A DNA stretch of 64,000 bases from positions 3,827,001 through 3,891,000 of the forward strand of contig NZ_OY771475.1 of assembly GCF_963674635.1 (NCBI RefSeq). The letters are read 5' to 3'. Below the pieces are notes generated by a model, which was not told the origin of the DNA, did no database searches, and saw nothing but the letters and a program-made list of their open reading frames with translations. Numbering within the stretch: position 1 is the first letter of the stretch; each line of letters opens with the position of its first letter. Shown piece after piece: positions 51,362-60,661 of the stretch. Source of the stretch: Breoghania sp. (GTDB lineage Bacteria; Pseudomonadota; Alphaproteobacteria; Rhizobiales; Stappiaceae). Position numbers and translations under genes: made by a program.

Positions 51362-52462
51362 ATGCGTAAAGCCATGACAGAGACCACGGTCCAGTCCGTC
51401 GCAACAGGCCGGAGCCCGGCTCAGCCCTCCTCCAGCACACTGCACCTTCCCGCCGATCACCCGAAGGTGGCGGTCGGCAAGGTGGGCGTGCTCTTGATCA
51501 ATCTCGGCACGCCGGACGGCACGGATTACTGGTCGATGCGGCGCTATCTTTCGGAGTTCCTGTCCGACAAGCGGGTGATCGAATGGCCGCGGCTGCTGTG
51601 GTATCCGATCTTGTATGGCATTGTGCTGATGCGCCGTCCGTCCAAGTCGGGCGAAGCCTATGCTTCCATCTGGAACAAGGAGCTTGACGAGAGCCCGTTG
51701 CGCACGATCACCCGCGCACAGGCCGAAAAGCTCGGCGAGGCGCTGTCCTCTTCGCCCGAGGTGGTGGTGGACTGGGCCATGCGTTACGGCAATCCCTCCA
51801 TCGCGGAACGTCTCAATGCGCTGGCGGCGGCAGGGTGCGACCGCATTCTCGCCTTTCCCCTCTACCCGCAATATTCCGCTTCCACGACGGCCACGGTGAA
51901 CGACAAGGTGTTCGAGGTGCTGCAGTCCATGCGCTGGCAGCCGGCGCTGCGCACGGTCCCCGCCTATCATGACGAGCCGATCTATATCGATGCGCTGGCC
52001 AATTCGATCGAAACGCATCTGGCGAGCCTGGATTTCGAGCCGGAGGTGGTGCTGGCGTCCTTCCACGGCATTCCGCAATCCTATTTCGACAAGGGCGATC
52101 CCTATCACTGCCATTGCCAGAAGACGGCGCGGCTGCTGCGCGAGAGGCTTGGCTGGGACAAGGACCGGCTGCGGATCACCTTCCAGTCGCGCTTCGGCCC
52201 GGAGGAATGGCTTCAGCCTTACACCGACAAGACCGTGGAAAAGCTGGCGCGCGAAGGCGTGAAGCGTCTCGCCATCGTCAATCCCGGTTTCGTGACCGAT
52301 TGCCTTGAGACGCTGGAAGAAATCGCGGGCGAGAATGCCGAGATCTTCCATGAACATGGCGGCGAGAAGTTCTCCCATATCCCCTGTCTCAATGACAGTG
52401 AGCAGGGCATGCGCGTGATCGAGGCCGTGGTGCGGCGCGAGCTTGGCGGCTGGGTTGCCTAG
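51362..52462 (+). CDS. hemH: Ferrochelatase
   Basis: This enzyme of 366 residues inserts Fe(II) into protoporphyrin IX in the last step of heme synthesis. It has NLGTPDG near the N-terminus, FPLYPQYSASTTATVND, the metal-site segment ASFHGIPQSYFDKGDPYHCHCQ with the catalytic His, and the C-terminal Glu segment (CLETLEEIAGENAEIFHEHGGEKF). The N-terminal 35 residues are poorly conserved and are typical of alphaproteobacterial forms. The ATG at 51362 follows GAGGAG. It appears to be a single-gene unit. Confidence 0.96.
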   Translation: MRKAMTETTVQSVATGRSPAQPSSSTLHLPADHPKVAVGKVGVLLINLGTPDGTDYWSMRRYLSEFLSDKRVIEWPRLLWYPILYGIVLMRRPSKSGEAYASIWNKELDESPLRTITRAQAEKLGEALSSSPEVVVDWAMRYGNPSIAERLNALAAAGCDRILAFPLYPQYSASTTATVNDKVFEVLQSMRWQPALRTVPAYHDEPIYIDALANSIETHLASLDFEPEVVLASFHGIPQSYFDKGDPYHCHCQKTARLLRERLGWDKDRLRITFQSRFGPEEWLQPYTDKTVEKLAREGVKRLAIVNPGFVTDCLETLEEIAGENAEIFHEHGGEKFSHIPCLNDSEQGMRVIEAVVRRELGGWVA

Positions 52463-52571
52463 CAGCGGGCACTCTGATCTTTTCCCCGTGCGCATGAGCG
52501 GGCATAGTCACGCCCGTGCGTCGACTGTATCGCGGCGGTTTTAACGCCGATCCTCTTTGCGGAGATCTTCC

Positions 52572-53585
52572 ATGGACTTTCTGACCGGCTCAGACGTTTT
52601 CATTATCGTTCTTTTCCTGCTCGTGGTGCTTGTTTTTGCCGCCGGGGTGAAGACGGTGAGCCAAGGCTACAATTACACAATCGAGCGGTTCGGAAAGTAC
52701 ACCCGCACACTTCATCCCGGCTTGAACCTGATTGTTCCGTTCTTCGATCGCATCGGCAACAAGATGAACATGATGGAGCAGGTTCTGGACGTGCCGTCGC
52801 AGGAGGTGATCACCCGCGACAACGCCACGGTGACCGTGGATGGCGTGACCTTCTACCAGGTGGTCAATGCAGCGCGCGCCTCCTACGAGGTTCTGGGGCT
52901 GGAAAATGCCATCCTGAACCTCACCATGACCAATATCCGCACCGTGATGGGGTCCATGGATCTGGACCAGCTTCTGTCCAACCGCGACGAGATCAACGCC
53001 CAGCTTCTGCGCGTCGTCGATACGGCTGCGGAGCCGTGGGGCATCAAGATCACGCGCATCGAGATCAAGGACATCAACCCGCCGCGCGATCTCGTGGAGG
53101 CGATGGGCCGACAGATGAAGGCGGAGCGCGAAAAGCGTGCCGCCATCCTGGAAGCGGAAGGCAAGCGGCAGTCGGAGATCCTGAAGGCGGAAGGCCAGAA
53201 GCAGTCGCAGATTCTGGAGGCCGAAGGCCGGCGTGAGGCGGCTTTCCGCGATGCGGAGGCGCGCGAGCGCGAGGCGGAAGCGGAAGCCAAGGCGACCACC
53301 ATGGTCAGCGAGGCGATCGCGGCGGGTGACGTTCAGGCCATCAACTATTTTGTCGCCAACCGCTATGTGGAGGCGCTGGAGGCGATGGCCAAGTCGCCGA
53401 ACCAGAAGACGCTCATGCTGCCGCTGGAAGCGACCTCCATTCTCGGTGCGCTGGGCGGTATCGGCGAGATCGCGCGTGAGACCTTCACGGGCGAAGCGCC
53501 GGCATCGAGCAATCGGCGTTCCGGCCGTATTCCCGCCACGCGCTCCGGCGGGGTCGGGCAGACCTCGGGAGATGATCGTCCGTGA
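52572..53585 (+). CDS. SPFH/stomatin-family membrane protein (QmcA/paraslipin type)
   Basis: This protein of 337 residues has a single N-terminal membrane helix (VFIIVLFLLVVLVFAAGV) and an SPFH domain (YNYTIERFGKYTRTLHPGLNLIVPF through TAAEPWGIKITRIEIKDINPP). A long Glu- and Ala-rich coiled coil follows (about residues 175-255). Such proteins scaffold membrane microdomains and interact with proteases. It partners with the NfeD protein encoded next, the standard pair in bacteria. The ATG at 52572 follows GGAGATC. The two genes overlap by 4 bases. Confidence 0.92.
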   Translation: MDFLTGSDVFIIVLFLLVVLVFAAGVKTVSQGYNYTIERFGKYTRTLHPGLNLIVPFFDRIGNKMNMMEQVLDVPSQEVITRDNATVTVDGVTFYQVVNAARASYEVLGLENAILNLTMTNIRTVMGSMDLDQLLSNRDEINAQLLRVVDTAAEPWGIKITRIEIKDINPPRDLVEAMGRQMKAEREKRAAILEAEGKRQSEILKAEGQKQSQILEAEGRREAAFRDAEAREREAEAEAKATTMVSEAIAAGDVQAINYFVANRYVEALEAMAKSPNQKTLMLPLEATSILGALGGIGEIARETFTGEAPASSNRRSGRIPATRSGGVGQTSGDDRP

Positions 53586-54049
53586 GCCTGTTCGCAACCA
53601 TCATCGGCCACCTGGGGCCTTGGAGTTGGCACATACTGGGCCTGTTGCTGCTCGGACTGGAGATCCTCGCGCCGGGCACCTTCTTCCTGTGGTTCGGCGT
53701 GTCCGCCCTGATCGTCGGCACGCTGGCGATCTTCGTGGACCTCAGCTGGCAGGTGGAGGTGGTGATCTTTGTCGTGATCGCCTTTGCCTGCCTGTTCGCC
53801 GGCCGTCGCTATATCCTGCGCAATCTGCGCGGGGGCGAGCGGGAAGGGGAACCTGGCCTCAATCGTCGCGGCGCGCGCTATGTGGGGCGTGAATTCGTGC
53901 TGAGCGAACCGATCCGGCAGGCCTCGGGACGTCTGCAGGTCGATGATACGGTGTGGCGTATCACGGGACCGGATCTGCCCGAAGGCACACGGGTGCGTGT
54001 GGTGGAGGTGGACGGGACGGTGCTTCGGGTGATGACGGCCGAGGAATAG
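53582..54049 (+). CDS. NfeD-family membrane protein
   Basis: This protein of 155 residues has two or three hydrophobic helices (HILGLLLLGLEILAPGTFFLWFGVSALIVGTLAIF and VEVVIFVVIAFACLFAG) and a C-terminal OB-like domain (GRLQVDDTVWRITGPDLPEGTRVRVVEVDG). It is the short NfeD form that partners with SPFH proteins. The GTG at 53582 overlaps the stop of the SPFH gene (GTGA), so translation is coupled. A hairpin lies about 35 bases after its stop in the convergent region. Confidence 0.9.
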   Translation: MSLFATIIGHLGPWSWHILGLLLLGLEILAPGTFFLWFGVSALIVGTLAIFVDLSWQVEVVIFVVIAFACLFAGRRYILRNLRGGEREGEPGLNRRGARYVGREFVLSEPIRQASGRLQVDDTVWRITGPDLPEGTRVRVVEVDGTVLRVMTAEE

Positions 54050-54084
54050 GGTCGCGCTTTTCCCCAGGGCCAGACAGAGCAGAT

Positions 54085-54105
54085 CGGAGGCCCCTCAGGC
54101 CTCCG
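54085..54105. terminator. Hairpin in the convergent region between nfeD-type and motB-type genes
   Basis: CGGAGGCC (54085-54092) and GGCCTCCG (54098-54105) form a perfect 8-bp stem with a 5-base loop. Neither strand has a good T-run. A second imperfect stem lies at about 54117-54141. It could limit read-through in both directions. Confidence 0.45.
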
Positions 54106-54171
54106 CAGACAAGAGCGATGAGGAGCGTTGTTCTTCTCATCCTCCCGGGTATTTGCCCGGCTTGGCAATCG

Positions 54172-55023
54172 TCAGGGCTTGTAGTCGATTGGCAATGGCG
54201 GGCTTTCATTCATCAGCAGGATCGAGATCCGCCGATTGGCCGCCAGATAGGGGTCGTGGGGAAACAGCGGATCGGTGTCGGACTTGCCGACCACCGCAAA
54301 GAAGCGATCGTCCTTCACGCCGTATTCGGACAGGATCTGGCGCGCGGCATTGGCGCGGTCGGCGGAGAGTTCCCAGTTGGTGTAGCCCGATCCCTGAACG
54401 CCGCTTCCCGACATGGTGTGCCCGGTGATCTTGATGCGGTTGGGCATGCTCATCAGCACGGGAGCCATCTTGGACAGCAGGGTGCGGGTGGTCTCGTAAG
54501 GGTATTTGGAGCCTTCCGGGAACATCGAGCGGCCATCCTGGTCGACCAGCATGATGTTCAGCCCTTCCTCGTTCTCTTCGATCACGAGATTGGACTGGAA
54601 CTCCGTGATTTCCGGCATTTCCTGCCAGGCCTGACGAATGGAGGCGGCGGCGGTCGCGAATTGGCGCGGGCGCTCGATATTCGCCTTTTCCACGTCGTGG
54701 GTATTGGCTTCCGGGCCCTGTTTGGAGCGCCGCTCATGGCGCTCGGTGGCGAAATCGGACTCTTCTTCCTGCGGGCGCTGGGAGACGTCCTTCATGAAGT
54801 TGCGGATCGGGATGCCGGACACTTCGATGATGCCGTTGCGGCGCGAGTTTTCCTTCACGCCGAAGGCGTCCTTCATGGACCCGGCGACGACCTGCAGCTT
54901 TTCCTTGTCCTGAATGGAGAAGGAGATGATGAGCACGAAGAAGCATACGAGCAGGGACATGAGGTCCGCGAATGTCACCAACCATTCGGGAGCGCCGCCG
55001 GCTGCTTGTTTTTTCTTGGCCAC
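54172..55023 (-). CDS. MotB/PomB-like stator subunit
   Basis: This protein of 283 residues has one membrane helix with the ion-binding Asp (WLVTFADLMSLLVCFFVLIISFS, about residues 14-36), then a long linker and an OmpA-type peptidoglycan-binding domain (IKITGHTMSGSG, NWELSADRANAARQIL, DPYLAANRRISILL). With the MotA-like partner it converts an ion gradient into torque. No other flagellar genes are nearby, so it could serve the main flagellum from a distance or another motor-like function. The ATG at 55023 follows GGAGG. Confidence 0.88.
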   Translation of the reverse strand: MAKKKQAAGGAPEWLVTFADLMSLLVCFFVLIISFSIQDKEKLQVVAGSMKDAFGVKENSRRNGIIEVSGIPIRNFMKDVSQRPQEEESDFATERHERRSKQGPEANTHDVEKANIERPRQFATAAASIRQAWQEMPEITEFQSNLVIEENEEGLNIMLVDQDGRSMFPEGSKYPYETTRTLLSKMAPVLMSMPNRIKITGHTMSGSGVQGSGYTNWELSADRANAARQILSEYGVKDDRFFAVVGKSDTDPLFPHDPYLAANRRISILLMNESPPLPIDYKP

Positions 55024-55038
55024 TGGTCGTCCTCCGCC

Positions 55039-55806
55039 TTACGCGGCTTCCTGGAAGTCGGCTCTGCTCTTTTCCGGCAGATAGGCGATAAGCATCTCGC
55101 GGATGATCGCCGGGCTCTTGGACTCGCGGATCTGCATCACGCCGTCGATGATCAGCGTCTGGTTCAGTTCCTCGATGTCGAACTTGCTGTCGAGCTTGTC
55201 CACCAGCGGCAGACAGACCGCATTGGACAGCAACGCCCCGTAAAGTGTCGTCAGCAAAGCCACCGCCATGGCGGGACCGATGGTGGAAGGGTCATCCATG
55301 TTGGCAAGCATCTGCACGAGGCCCACCAGTGTGCCGATCATCCCGAAGGCGGGGGCGCTGTCGCCCAGCGCCTTGAAGACGCGCTTGCCTTCCGACAGAC
55401 GCTCAAGGAAAAGGTCGCGTTCGCGTTCCATCGATCCCTTGATGAAATCGCCGTCATAACCGTCGGCGATGTACTGCACACCACGGGCCAGCGTCGGCTC
55501 GGAAATCTCGACATTTTCCAGACCCAGCGGGCCGGACTTGCGCGCGATGTCGGCAAGTTCGGAGATCTTCTCCACCAATTCGCGCGGATCCACCTTCTTG
55601 TGCGAGAAGGCGACCTTGGAGCCGAGCACGAGCGCACCGCCGATGCCGCCGATGGGAAAGCGGACGAGGGTTGCTGCAAAGCCGCCGCCGATGACGATGA
55701 GAATGGACGGAATATCCACGAACTGGCTGAAGCTGCCGCCGACAAAGATCGCCGCAAGGACGACTGCCATGGCCCCGACAACGCCGATGATACTACCCAG
55801 ATCCAT
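55039..55806 (-). CDS. MotA/PomA-like stator subunit
   Basis: This membrane protein of 255 residues has four hydrophobic segments: two near the N-terminus (IIGVVGAMAVVLAAIFVG and ILIVIGGGFAATLVRF) and two near the middle (APAFGMIGTLVGLVQML and AMAVALLTTLYGALLSNAVCLPLVDKL), with the cytoplasmic loop carrying charged residues (MERERDLFLERLSEGKRVFKALGD). The length and N-terminus are closer to PomA than to enteric MotA (about 295 residues), which would fit sodium coupling, but ion choice is inferred. The motB-type gene follows 15 bases after the stop. Confidence 0.88.
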   Translation of the reverse strand: MDLGSIIGVVGAMAVVLAAIFVGGSFSQFVDIPSILIVIGGGFAATLVRFPIGGIGGALVLGSKVAFSHKKVDPRELVEKISELADIARKSGPLGLENVEISEPTLARGVQYIADGYDGDFIKGSMERERDLFLERLSEGKRVFKALGDSAPAFGMIGTLVGLVQMLANMDDPSTIGPAMAVALLTTLYGALLSNAVCLPLVDKLDSKFDIEELNQTLIIDGVMQIRESKSPAIIREMLIAYLPEKSRADFQEAA

Positions 55807-56288
55807 AACCGAATGTCGCTCCTCAGACAGACGCGCATCAAAGGGACGCGCCGTCTATCCTCGTTTACGTTAAGACTCAGTGGTTTACCGACGAGTGCCC
55901 CGACCTGAGCGTGGTTTCCCGATCTCTTTATGTCCCGATTGTTCGCGCCACAATAGCGGGAGCGTCGCTAAACAATTGCTAATCGCGGCCGCAAATAGCT
56001 GCCAGAAGCACTTCGCCATGCTTATGGTTTACAAAGGGAAAACGCGGAGGCCTTGCAAGCGGATTTTTGCAATGTGGGAAGTGTCATGAATTTCTTCGCA
56101 GGTCGTCGTCCTTCCTGCGAAGAAATGGCCGAAATGCGCGGGGCCGCGGGAGTGGACCCGGCCCGGCCCAGGTGCAGCCCCCCCGAATATAAGCGCACTT
56201 TCCAGCGACGCGATCCGGTTTGCGCGCATGAGCCTGCAGTCTTGTCGGGGCACCCGCCTGAAGGGAGCGCCCCGCGCAGGGTGCGATG
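55807..56288. other. Intergenic region between the stator genes and kdsD
   Basis: It should hold the promoter of the motA-motB unit and the 3' region of kdsD. A 13-bp perfect inverted repeat at 56090-56126 is the main structure. No supported gene was found. Confidence 0.5.
56090..56126. repeat. 13-bp perfect inverted repeat downstream of kdsD
   Basis: ATTTCTTCGCAGG (56090-56102) and CCTGCGAAGAAAT (56114-56126) form a perfect stem with an 11-base loop. It lies 160 bases past the kdsD stop on the reverse strand. No T-run follows. It could terminate kdsD, be an operator, or belong to a small RNA. Confidence 0.6.
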
Positions 56289-57362
56289 CTAGGCCGCGCC
56301 GACGCGCAGCAGATCGTGGAAATGCACGATGCCGATCGGACGGCCATCCTCGACGACGAACAGCGCGGTGATGGAGGAGGTGTTGATCTGTTCGAGCGCG
56401 GAGGCGACGAGCAGGTCGGGGGCGACGACCTTCGGAGACGGCGTCATGATCTCTTCCACCGTGCGGTCGAGGAAATTGCTGTCGATATGGCGGCGAAGGT
56501 CACCGTCGGTGATGATGCCGACGAGCTTGTGCAACTCGTTGACGATACCGAGACAGCCGAAGCCCTTCTGCGTCATCAGGACGATGGCTTCGCGCACCGG
56601 CGTGCCCAGCGGCATCAGCGGCAGGTCGTCCCCCGTATGCATGATGTCACGCACCAGGCGCAGGCTGGCGCCCAGCCGTCCGCCGGGGTGGAAGACGGAG
56701 AAGTCCTTGGCGGTGAAGCCGCGCGATTCCAGAAGCGCGATGGCCAGTGCATCGCCGATCGCCATCTGGATGATGGTGGAGGAGGTGGGGGCGAGCCCGA
56801 GCGGGCAGGCCTCATCAACGCGCGGCAGATCGAGACAGACATCGGCGGCGCGGCCCAGGGCGCTGTCCTTGCGCGAGGTTACCGCGATCAGCGGGACATT
56901 GAAGCGGCGCGTGTAGGCGATGGTGGGGGCCAGTTCCTGTGTTTCGCCCGACCACGAAATGGCGATCACCGCGTCGCGCTCGGTGATCATGCCGAGGTCA
57001 CCGTGGCTGGCTTCGCTTGCATGAACGAAGAAGGCAGGCGTTCCGGTGGAGGCGAAGGTGGCGGCCATCTTGGTGCCGATATGACCGCTCTTGCCGACGC
57101 CGGTCACGATCAGGCGGCCTTCCGTCAGTTTGCCGATGACATCGACGGCCCGGGAAAACTTGGCCGAGAGGCCATTGCCGAGGGCGGCGCGCAGCGCCTG
57201 GATGGCGGCGATTTCGGTATCGAGCGTACGTTCGGCGGAGGCGATCCAACCACGGGCGCGTTCATCGGTCGAGGCTTCCGCCTCCGATCCGGGTTTGTTT
57301 TCCGGGTTCAACTTCGAGCATCCCTGTCTGAAACGGCGCGGCCAAACCAAAGCGGTCTGCAT
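56289..57362 (-). CDS. kdsD: Arabinose-5-phosphate isomerase (KdsD/KpsF)
   Basis: This protein of about 357 residues has a SIS domain (VTGVGKSGHIGTKMAATFASTGTPAFFVHASEASHGDLGM, SWSGETQELAPTI, PTSSTIIQMAIGDALAIALLE) and two CBS motifs (about 230-350). It interconverts ribulose 5-phosphate and arabinose 5-phosphate for Kdo synthesis in lipopolysaccharide or capsule. The start is not settled: ATG 57362 gives a basic N-terminal leader beyond the usual family start, and TTG 57311 would give the usual length with an AGGGA site. An upstream ATG at 57422 is less likely. Confidence 0.9.
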   Translation of the reverse strand: MQTALVWPRRFRQGCSKLNPENKPGSEAEASTDERARGWIASAERTLDTEIAAIQALRAALGNGLSAKFSRAVDVIGKLTEGRLIVTGVGKSGHIGTKMAATFASTGTPAFFVHASEASHGDLGMITERDAVIAISWSGETQELAPTIAYTRRFNVPLIAVTSRKDSALGRAADVCLDLPRVDEACPLGLAPTSSTIIQMAIGDALAIALLESRGFTAKDFSVFHPGGRLGASLRLVRDIMHTGDDLPLMPLGTPVREAIVLMTQKGFGCLGIVNELHKLVGIITDGDLRRHIDSNFLDRTVEEIMTPSPKVVAPDLLVASALEQINTSSITALFVVEDGRPIGIVHFHDLLRVGAA

Positions 57363-57633
57363 CGCTGACACGCGCCCGTCAGGCGCGCATTCATGCGTTT
57401 CCGCGTGCGCCCTGTTTCGCATTCTTTGCCCTGAACATCAAACATTTGCGGCAATTGCGAGACGAACGCGCCGGGGGGCGGTGCAAAGCTGTGCACGGGC
57501 CGGTGAGAGCCTGTTACAACCGACTGCGGTCGTGACGTCATTTACAAGACAAAATTAACCAAAGTTTTTCACACTCCGGAAAGTATGCCGGGCTGTGTGT
57601 CCGGCCTGTTTCGCGACCGGATCACATAGGCGA

Positions 57634-59190
57634 ATGAACCGCATCCTGCCCGCATTCTGCGTGATGGCCGTCGCAACGGCCGCCGCTGCACAGACATCTG
57701 AATCGGCATACGATTCGGATTTCCTGCGCGGCACGCTGGAGACTGGGCAGCCGGGAGGCGATGTCGAGGATGGCGCGGCCGGCGATGATTTCCTGATTTT
57801 CGACGGGGCGAGCGATGCGGCTGCAAGCAATGCAGCCGGTTCCAAGGTGTCCCCGGGAGCTCAAAAGGCTGCCTCCGACAATAAGACGGCCTCTGGCAAT
57901 GAGGTGCGTGGTTCAGGGCGAACGTCGTCTGCCAACAGGATCACCGATACCCGTGCCGGGCCGGTTCCCCCCTCGCGGCCCATCCAGTCCGCCGGACCGC
58001 TGGCGCCGGTCGCGCCTGCCGCGCCGTTGACGACGGGCTCCATCGGGGCGGCCACGGACAGGGATGCGCCCTTCGGCGGCGATACCTTGCGCGACCAGCC
58101 GCAGGGCATCCGCGTCGGCACGTTTCTTCTCTATCCGGAACTGATCCTGCGTGCAGGCGCGAGTTCGAACGTGGAAGGCGTTGCGGGCGGCGAGGGCGGA
58201 ACGCTGGCGCGTGTGGAGCCTTCCTTGCGTCTTTCCAGCGACTGGGATCGCCATTCCCTTGAAGCGACGTTCAGGGGCACATTCACCGGCTATCCCGATC
58301 CGCCAGCGGGGACATCCTCCAGCGAAAGCAGTGCCGAGGCGTCGGCCACGCTGCGCATCGACGCGGGCGAGGTGACGACGCTTGAGACGCGCGCGGGCTA
58401 TACGGTTTCACCGGAATCGCAGTCGAGCCCGGAAAGCGCGGGCGGGGCGAAGCGCACCTATCAGCACGGCGTGAGTGGCTCGCTGGCGGTGACGCGCGAT
58501 GCGGGGCTCGTCGCGGTGACATTGCGCGGCAATCTCGACGCGACGCTCTACAGCGGCGGGACAGAGGTTGGAAACCGGGACAACATGGTCGCCTCCGGGT
58601 CGGTGCGGCTCGGATACAATCTGCGCGCGACCCTTTCACCCTTTGCCGAGGCGACCGTTCTCGGACGCTTCTTCGACGACGGTTCGAAACGCAATGCGAA
58701 GGGCTATGCGTTGCGGTCGGGCCTTGGCCTCAATGCGGGGCCGAAACTGACCGGCGAGGTCGGGATCGGCTGGCGTTCCGAAGATCTTGAAGGGGCCGTT
58801 TACAAGAAGCTGCAGGGACTTCTGGCCGATGCGGATCTCGTCTGGTCGCCGTCCCGGCTCACCACGGTGCGGTTGAACGCATCAACGGCCTTCGAGGCCT
58901 CATCCCTGGCCGGAGCGTCCGGGTCTCTCGTGCATTCGGGCACCCTGTCGGTGGCGCATTCGCTGACAAATGACCTCGCCGTGACGGTGTCGGGCGGCGT
59001 TGCGCGGCGTGACTATCAGGGCGTCGAGTTGAGCGAGCTGACCTATACCGGCAGCGCGTTGGCGACCTATGCCATCTCCGACATCGCCGCCTTGCAGGCG
59101 CAATACAGCTTCGAGCGGGTCGACAGCTCGCGGGTCGGTCAGGATTACAACAGTCACACGATCGAAGCAGGGGTTCGCATCCGGCGTTGA
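57634..59190 (+). CDS. Outer-membrane beta-barrel protein
   Basis: This protein of 518 residues has a Sec signal peptide (MNRILPAFCVMAVATAAAA), a disordered region rich in Ala, Ser, Gly and Pro (about 25-155), and a C-terminal barrel with alternating beta-strands (LEATFRGTFTGY, ATLRIDAGEVTTLETRAGYTVS, LAVTVSGGVARRDY) and an aromatic/Arg end (HTIEAGVRIRR). It resembles the exopolysaccharide- or capsule-associated barrels of Rhizobiales, but the exact family is not certain. It is the first gene of an envelope block with a lytic transglycosylase and an SGNH-like protein downstream. The ATG at 57634 follows AGG. Confidence 0.8.
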   Translation: MNRILPAFCVMAVATAAAAQTSESAYDSDFLRGTLETGQPGGDVEDGAAGDDFLIFDGASDAAASNAAGSKVSPGAQKAASDNKTASGNEVRGSGRTSSANRITDTRAGPVPPSRPIQSAGPLAPVAPAAPLTTGSIGAATDRDAPFGGDTLRDQPQGIRVGTFLLYPELILRAGASSNVEGVAGGEGGTLARVEPSLRLSSDWDRHSLEATFRGTFTGYPDPPAGTSSSESSAEASATLRIDAGEVTTLETRAGYTVSPESQSSPESAGGAKRTYQHGVSGSLAVTRDAGLVAVTLRGNLDATLYSGGTEVGNRDNMVASGSVRLGYNLRATLSPFAEATVLGRFFDDGSKRNAKGYALRSGLGLNAGPKLTGEVGIGWRSEDLEGAVYKKLQGLLADADLVWSPSRLTTVRLNASTAFEASSLAGASGSLVHSGTLSVAHSLTNDLAVTVSGGVARRDYQGVELSELTYTGSALATYAISDIAALQAQYSFERVDSSRVGQDYNSHTIEAGVRIRR

Positions 59191-59300
59191 GGCGGAGCTG
59201 GATGGTTGGGGGCGACCCCGCCATTCCTCTGCCGGATTTGCCGGGGATCCTGTTGTTTCGATCGCCAGATGAACATCGATTTTCGGATAACGGAGTAGAG

Positions 59301-60560
59301 ATGCTTTCCATGGCAAAATCCGCCATTCGATCCTTCGACGGACGTTTCTTGCGATCACGTGCCGCGCGCATGGCTGCCGCCATGCTGGTTGCGGCCACAC
59401 TCGCGATCCCGGCGCAGGCCCAGTCCGGCTTTGATGGCTGGAAACGGGCCTTCTGGCGTCAGGCACAGGCCGCCGGTATTTCCAAGACGACCTACGATCA
59501 CGCCATGCGTGGCGTCACGCTCGATCGGGAGGTCATTGCCAAGACGGACAATCAGGCAGAGTTCGTGCGGCCCGTGTGGGGCTATCTGGAGCGCACGGTT
59601 TCCAGCTCGCGTATCGAGAACGGGCGGGAAAAGCTCGCCCGTTACGGGCCCGTGCTCGATCAGATCGAGAAGTCCTTCGGCGTCGACCGGCATGTGGTCG
59701 TGGCCATCTGGGGCATGGAATCCTCCTATGGCGCGGTGCTCGACAACGACAAGATCATGCGCTCGGTCATCCGCTCGCTGGCCTCGCTCGCTTTTGATGG
59801 CGGACGCTACAAGAAATTCGGGCGGACGCAGCTCGTCGCCGCGCTGAAGATCCTCCAGCGCGGGGATATCGATCTGGCGGGCATGACCGGCTCGTGGGCG
59901 GGGGCGATGGGCCATACCCAGTTCATTCCCACCACCTACAACGCCTATGCGGTCGATTTCGATGGCGATGGGCGGCGCAACATCTGGGGCTCCATCCCCG
60001 ATGCGCTGGCCTCCACCGCGGCCTATCTGAATTCCTCAGGCTGGGAGCCGGGCAAGACATGGGGCTACGAGGTCCAGTTGCCGAAGGGCTTCAACTATGC
60101 GCTTGGCGATACCCGCAAGAAGCGCACATTGGAGGAATGGTCGAAGCTGGGCGTGACGCGCTCCATGGGCCGCTCTTTCCCGCGTCCATCCGACGAGGCT
60201 TACCTGCTGGCGCCGGCCGGCGCGCGCGGCCCGGCCTTCCTGATGTTGAAGAATTTCGATGTCATCAAGCGTTATAACAACGCCGATTCCTATGCGCTGG
60301 CGGTGGGCCATCTTTCCGATCGTCTGCGCGGCGGCAACGCTTTCGCGCGCAACTGGCCGGACGGCGATCGCCCGCTCAATGATGAGGAGACCAAGCGCAT
60401 GCAAGCGCTCCTCAACAGCCGCGGGCACAGTGCCGGAACCGTGGATGGCAAGGTCGGCAACCAGACCCGCGCCGCCATTCGCTCCTATCAGCGCCGTCGC
60501 GGCATGGCTCCCGACGGGTTTGCCAGCCTGCATCTTCTGGAGCGTCTGCAGGGCAGCTAG
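59301..60560 (+). CDS. Lytic murein transglycosylase, MltB type, with peptidoglycan-binding domain
   Basis: This periplasmic enzyme of 419 residues has a signal peptide ending near AIPAQA. The MltB/SLT_2 domain has the catalytic Glu in IWGMESSYG, TGSWAGAMGHTQFIPTTY, and DFDGDGRRNIWGS, an EF-hand-like loop, and a C-terminal PG-binding_1 domain (about 355-415, QALLNSRGHSAGTVDGKVGNQTRAAIRSYQ). It cleaves the glycan strands of peptidoglycan to 1,6-anhydro-muramic products. The ATG at 59301 follows GGAG; ATG 59310 is an alternative. The next gene begins about 100 bases on and is typically linked with MltB in Rhizobiales. Confidence 0.92.
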   Translation: MLSMAKSAIRSFDGRFLRSRAARMAAAMLVAATLAIPAQAQSGFDGWKRAFWRQAQAAGISKTTYDHAMRGVTLDREVIAKTDNQAEFVRPVWGYLERTVSSSRIENGREKLARYGPVLDQIEKSFGVDRHVVVAIWGMESSYGAVLDNDKIMRSVIRSLASLAFDGGRYKKFGRTQLVAALKILQRGDIDLAGMTGSWAGAMGHTQFIPTTYNAYAVDFDGDGRRNIWGSIPDALASTAAYLNSSGWEPGKTWGYEVQLPKGFNYALGDTRKKRTLEEWSKLGVTRSMGRSFPRPSDEAYLLAPAGARGPAFLMLKNFDVIKRYNNADSYALAVGHLSDRLRGGNAFARNWPDGDRPLNDEETKRMQALLNSRGHSAGTVDGKVGNQTRAAIRSYQRRRGMAPDGFASLHLLERLQGS

Positions 60561-60661
60561 GCTTGGTCTTTCCCGGTGACAGGCCGGTGTTTGGCGGATG
60601 GATGGCTTGCGCGCGCCCGTGGCCGGTATATGGTGCGCGAAAAGGCAAAAACGGAGCAATC

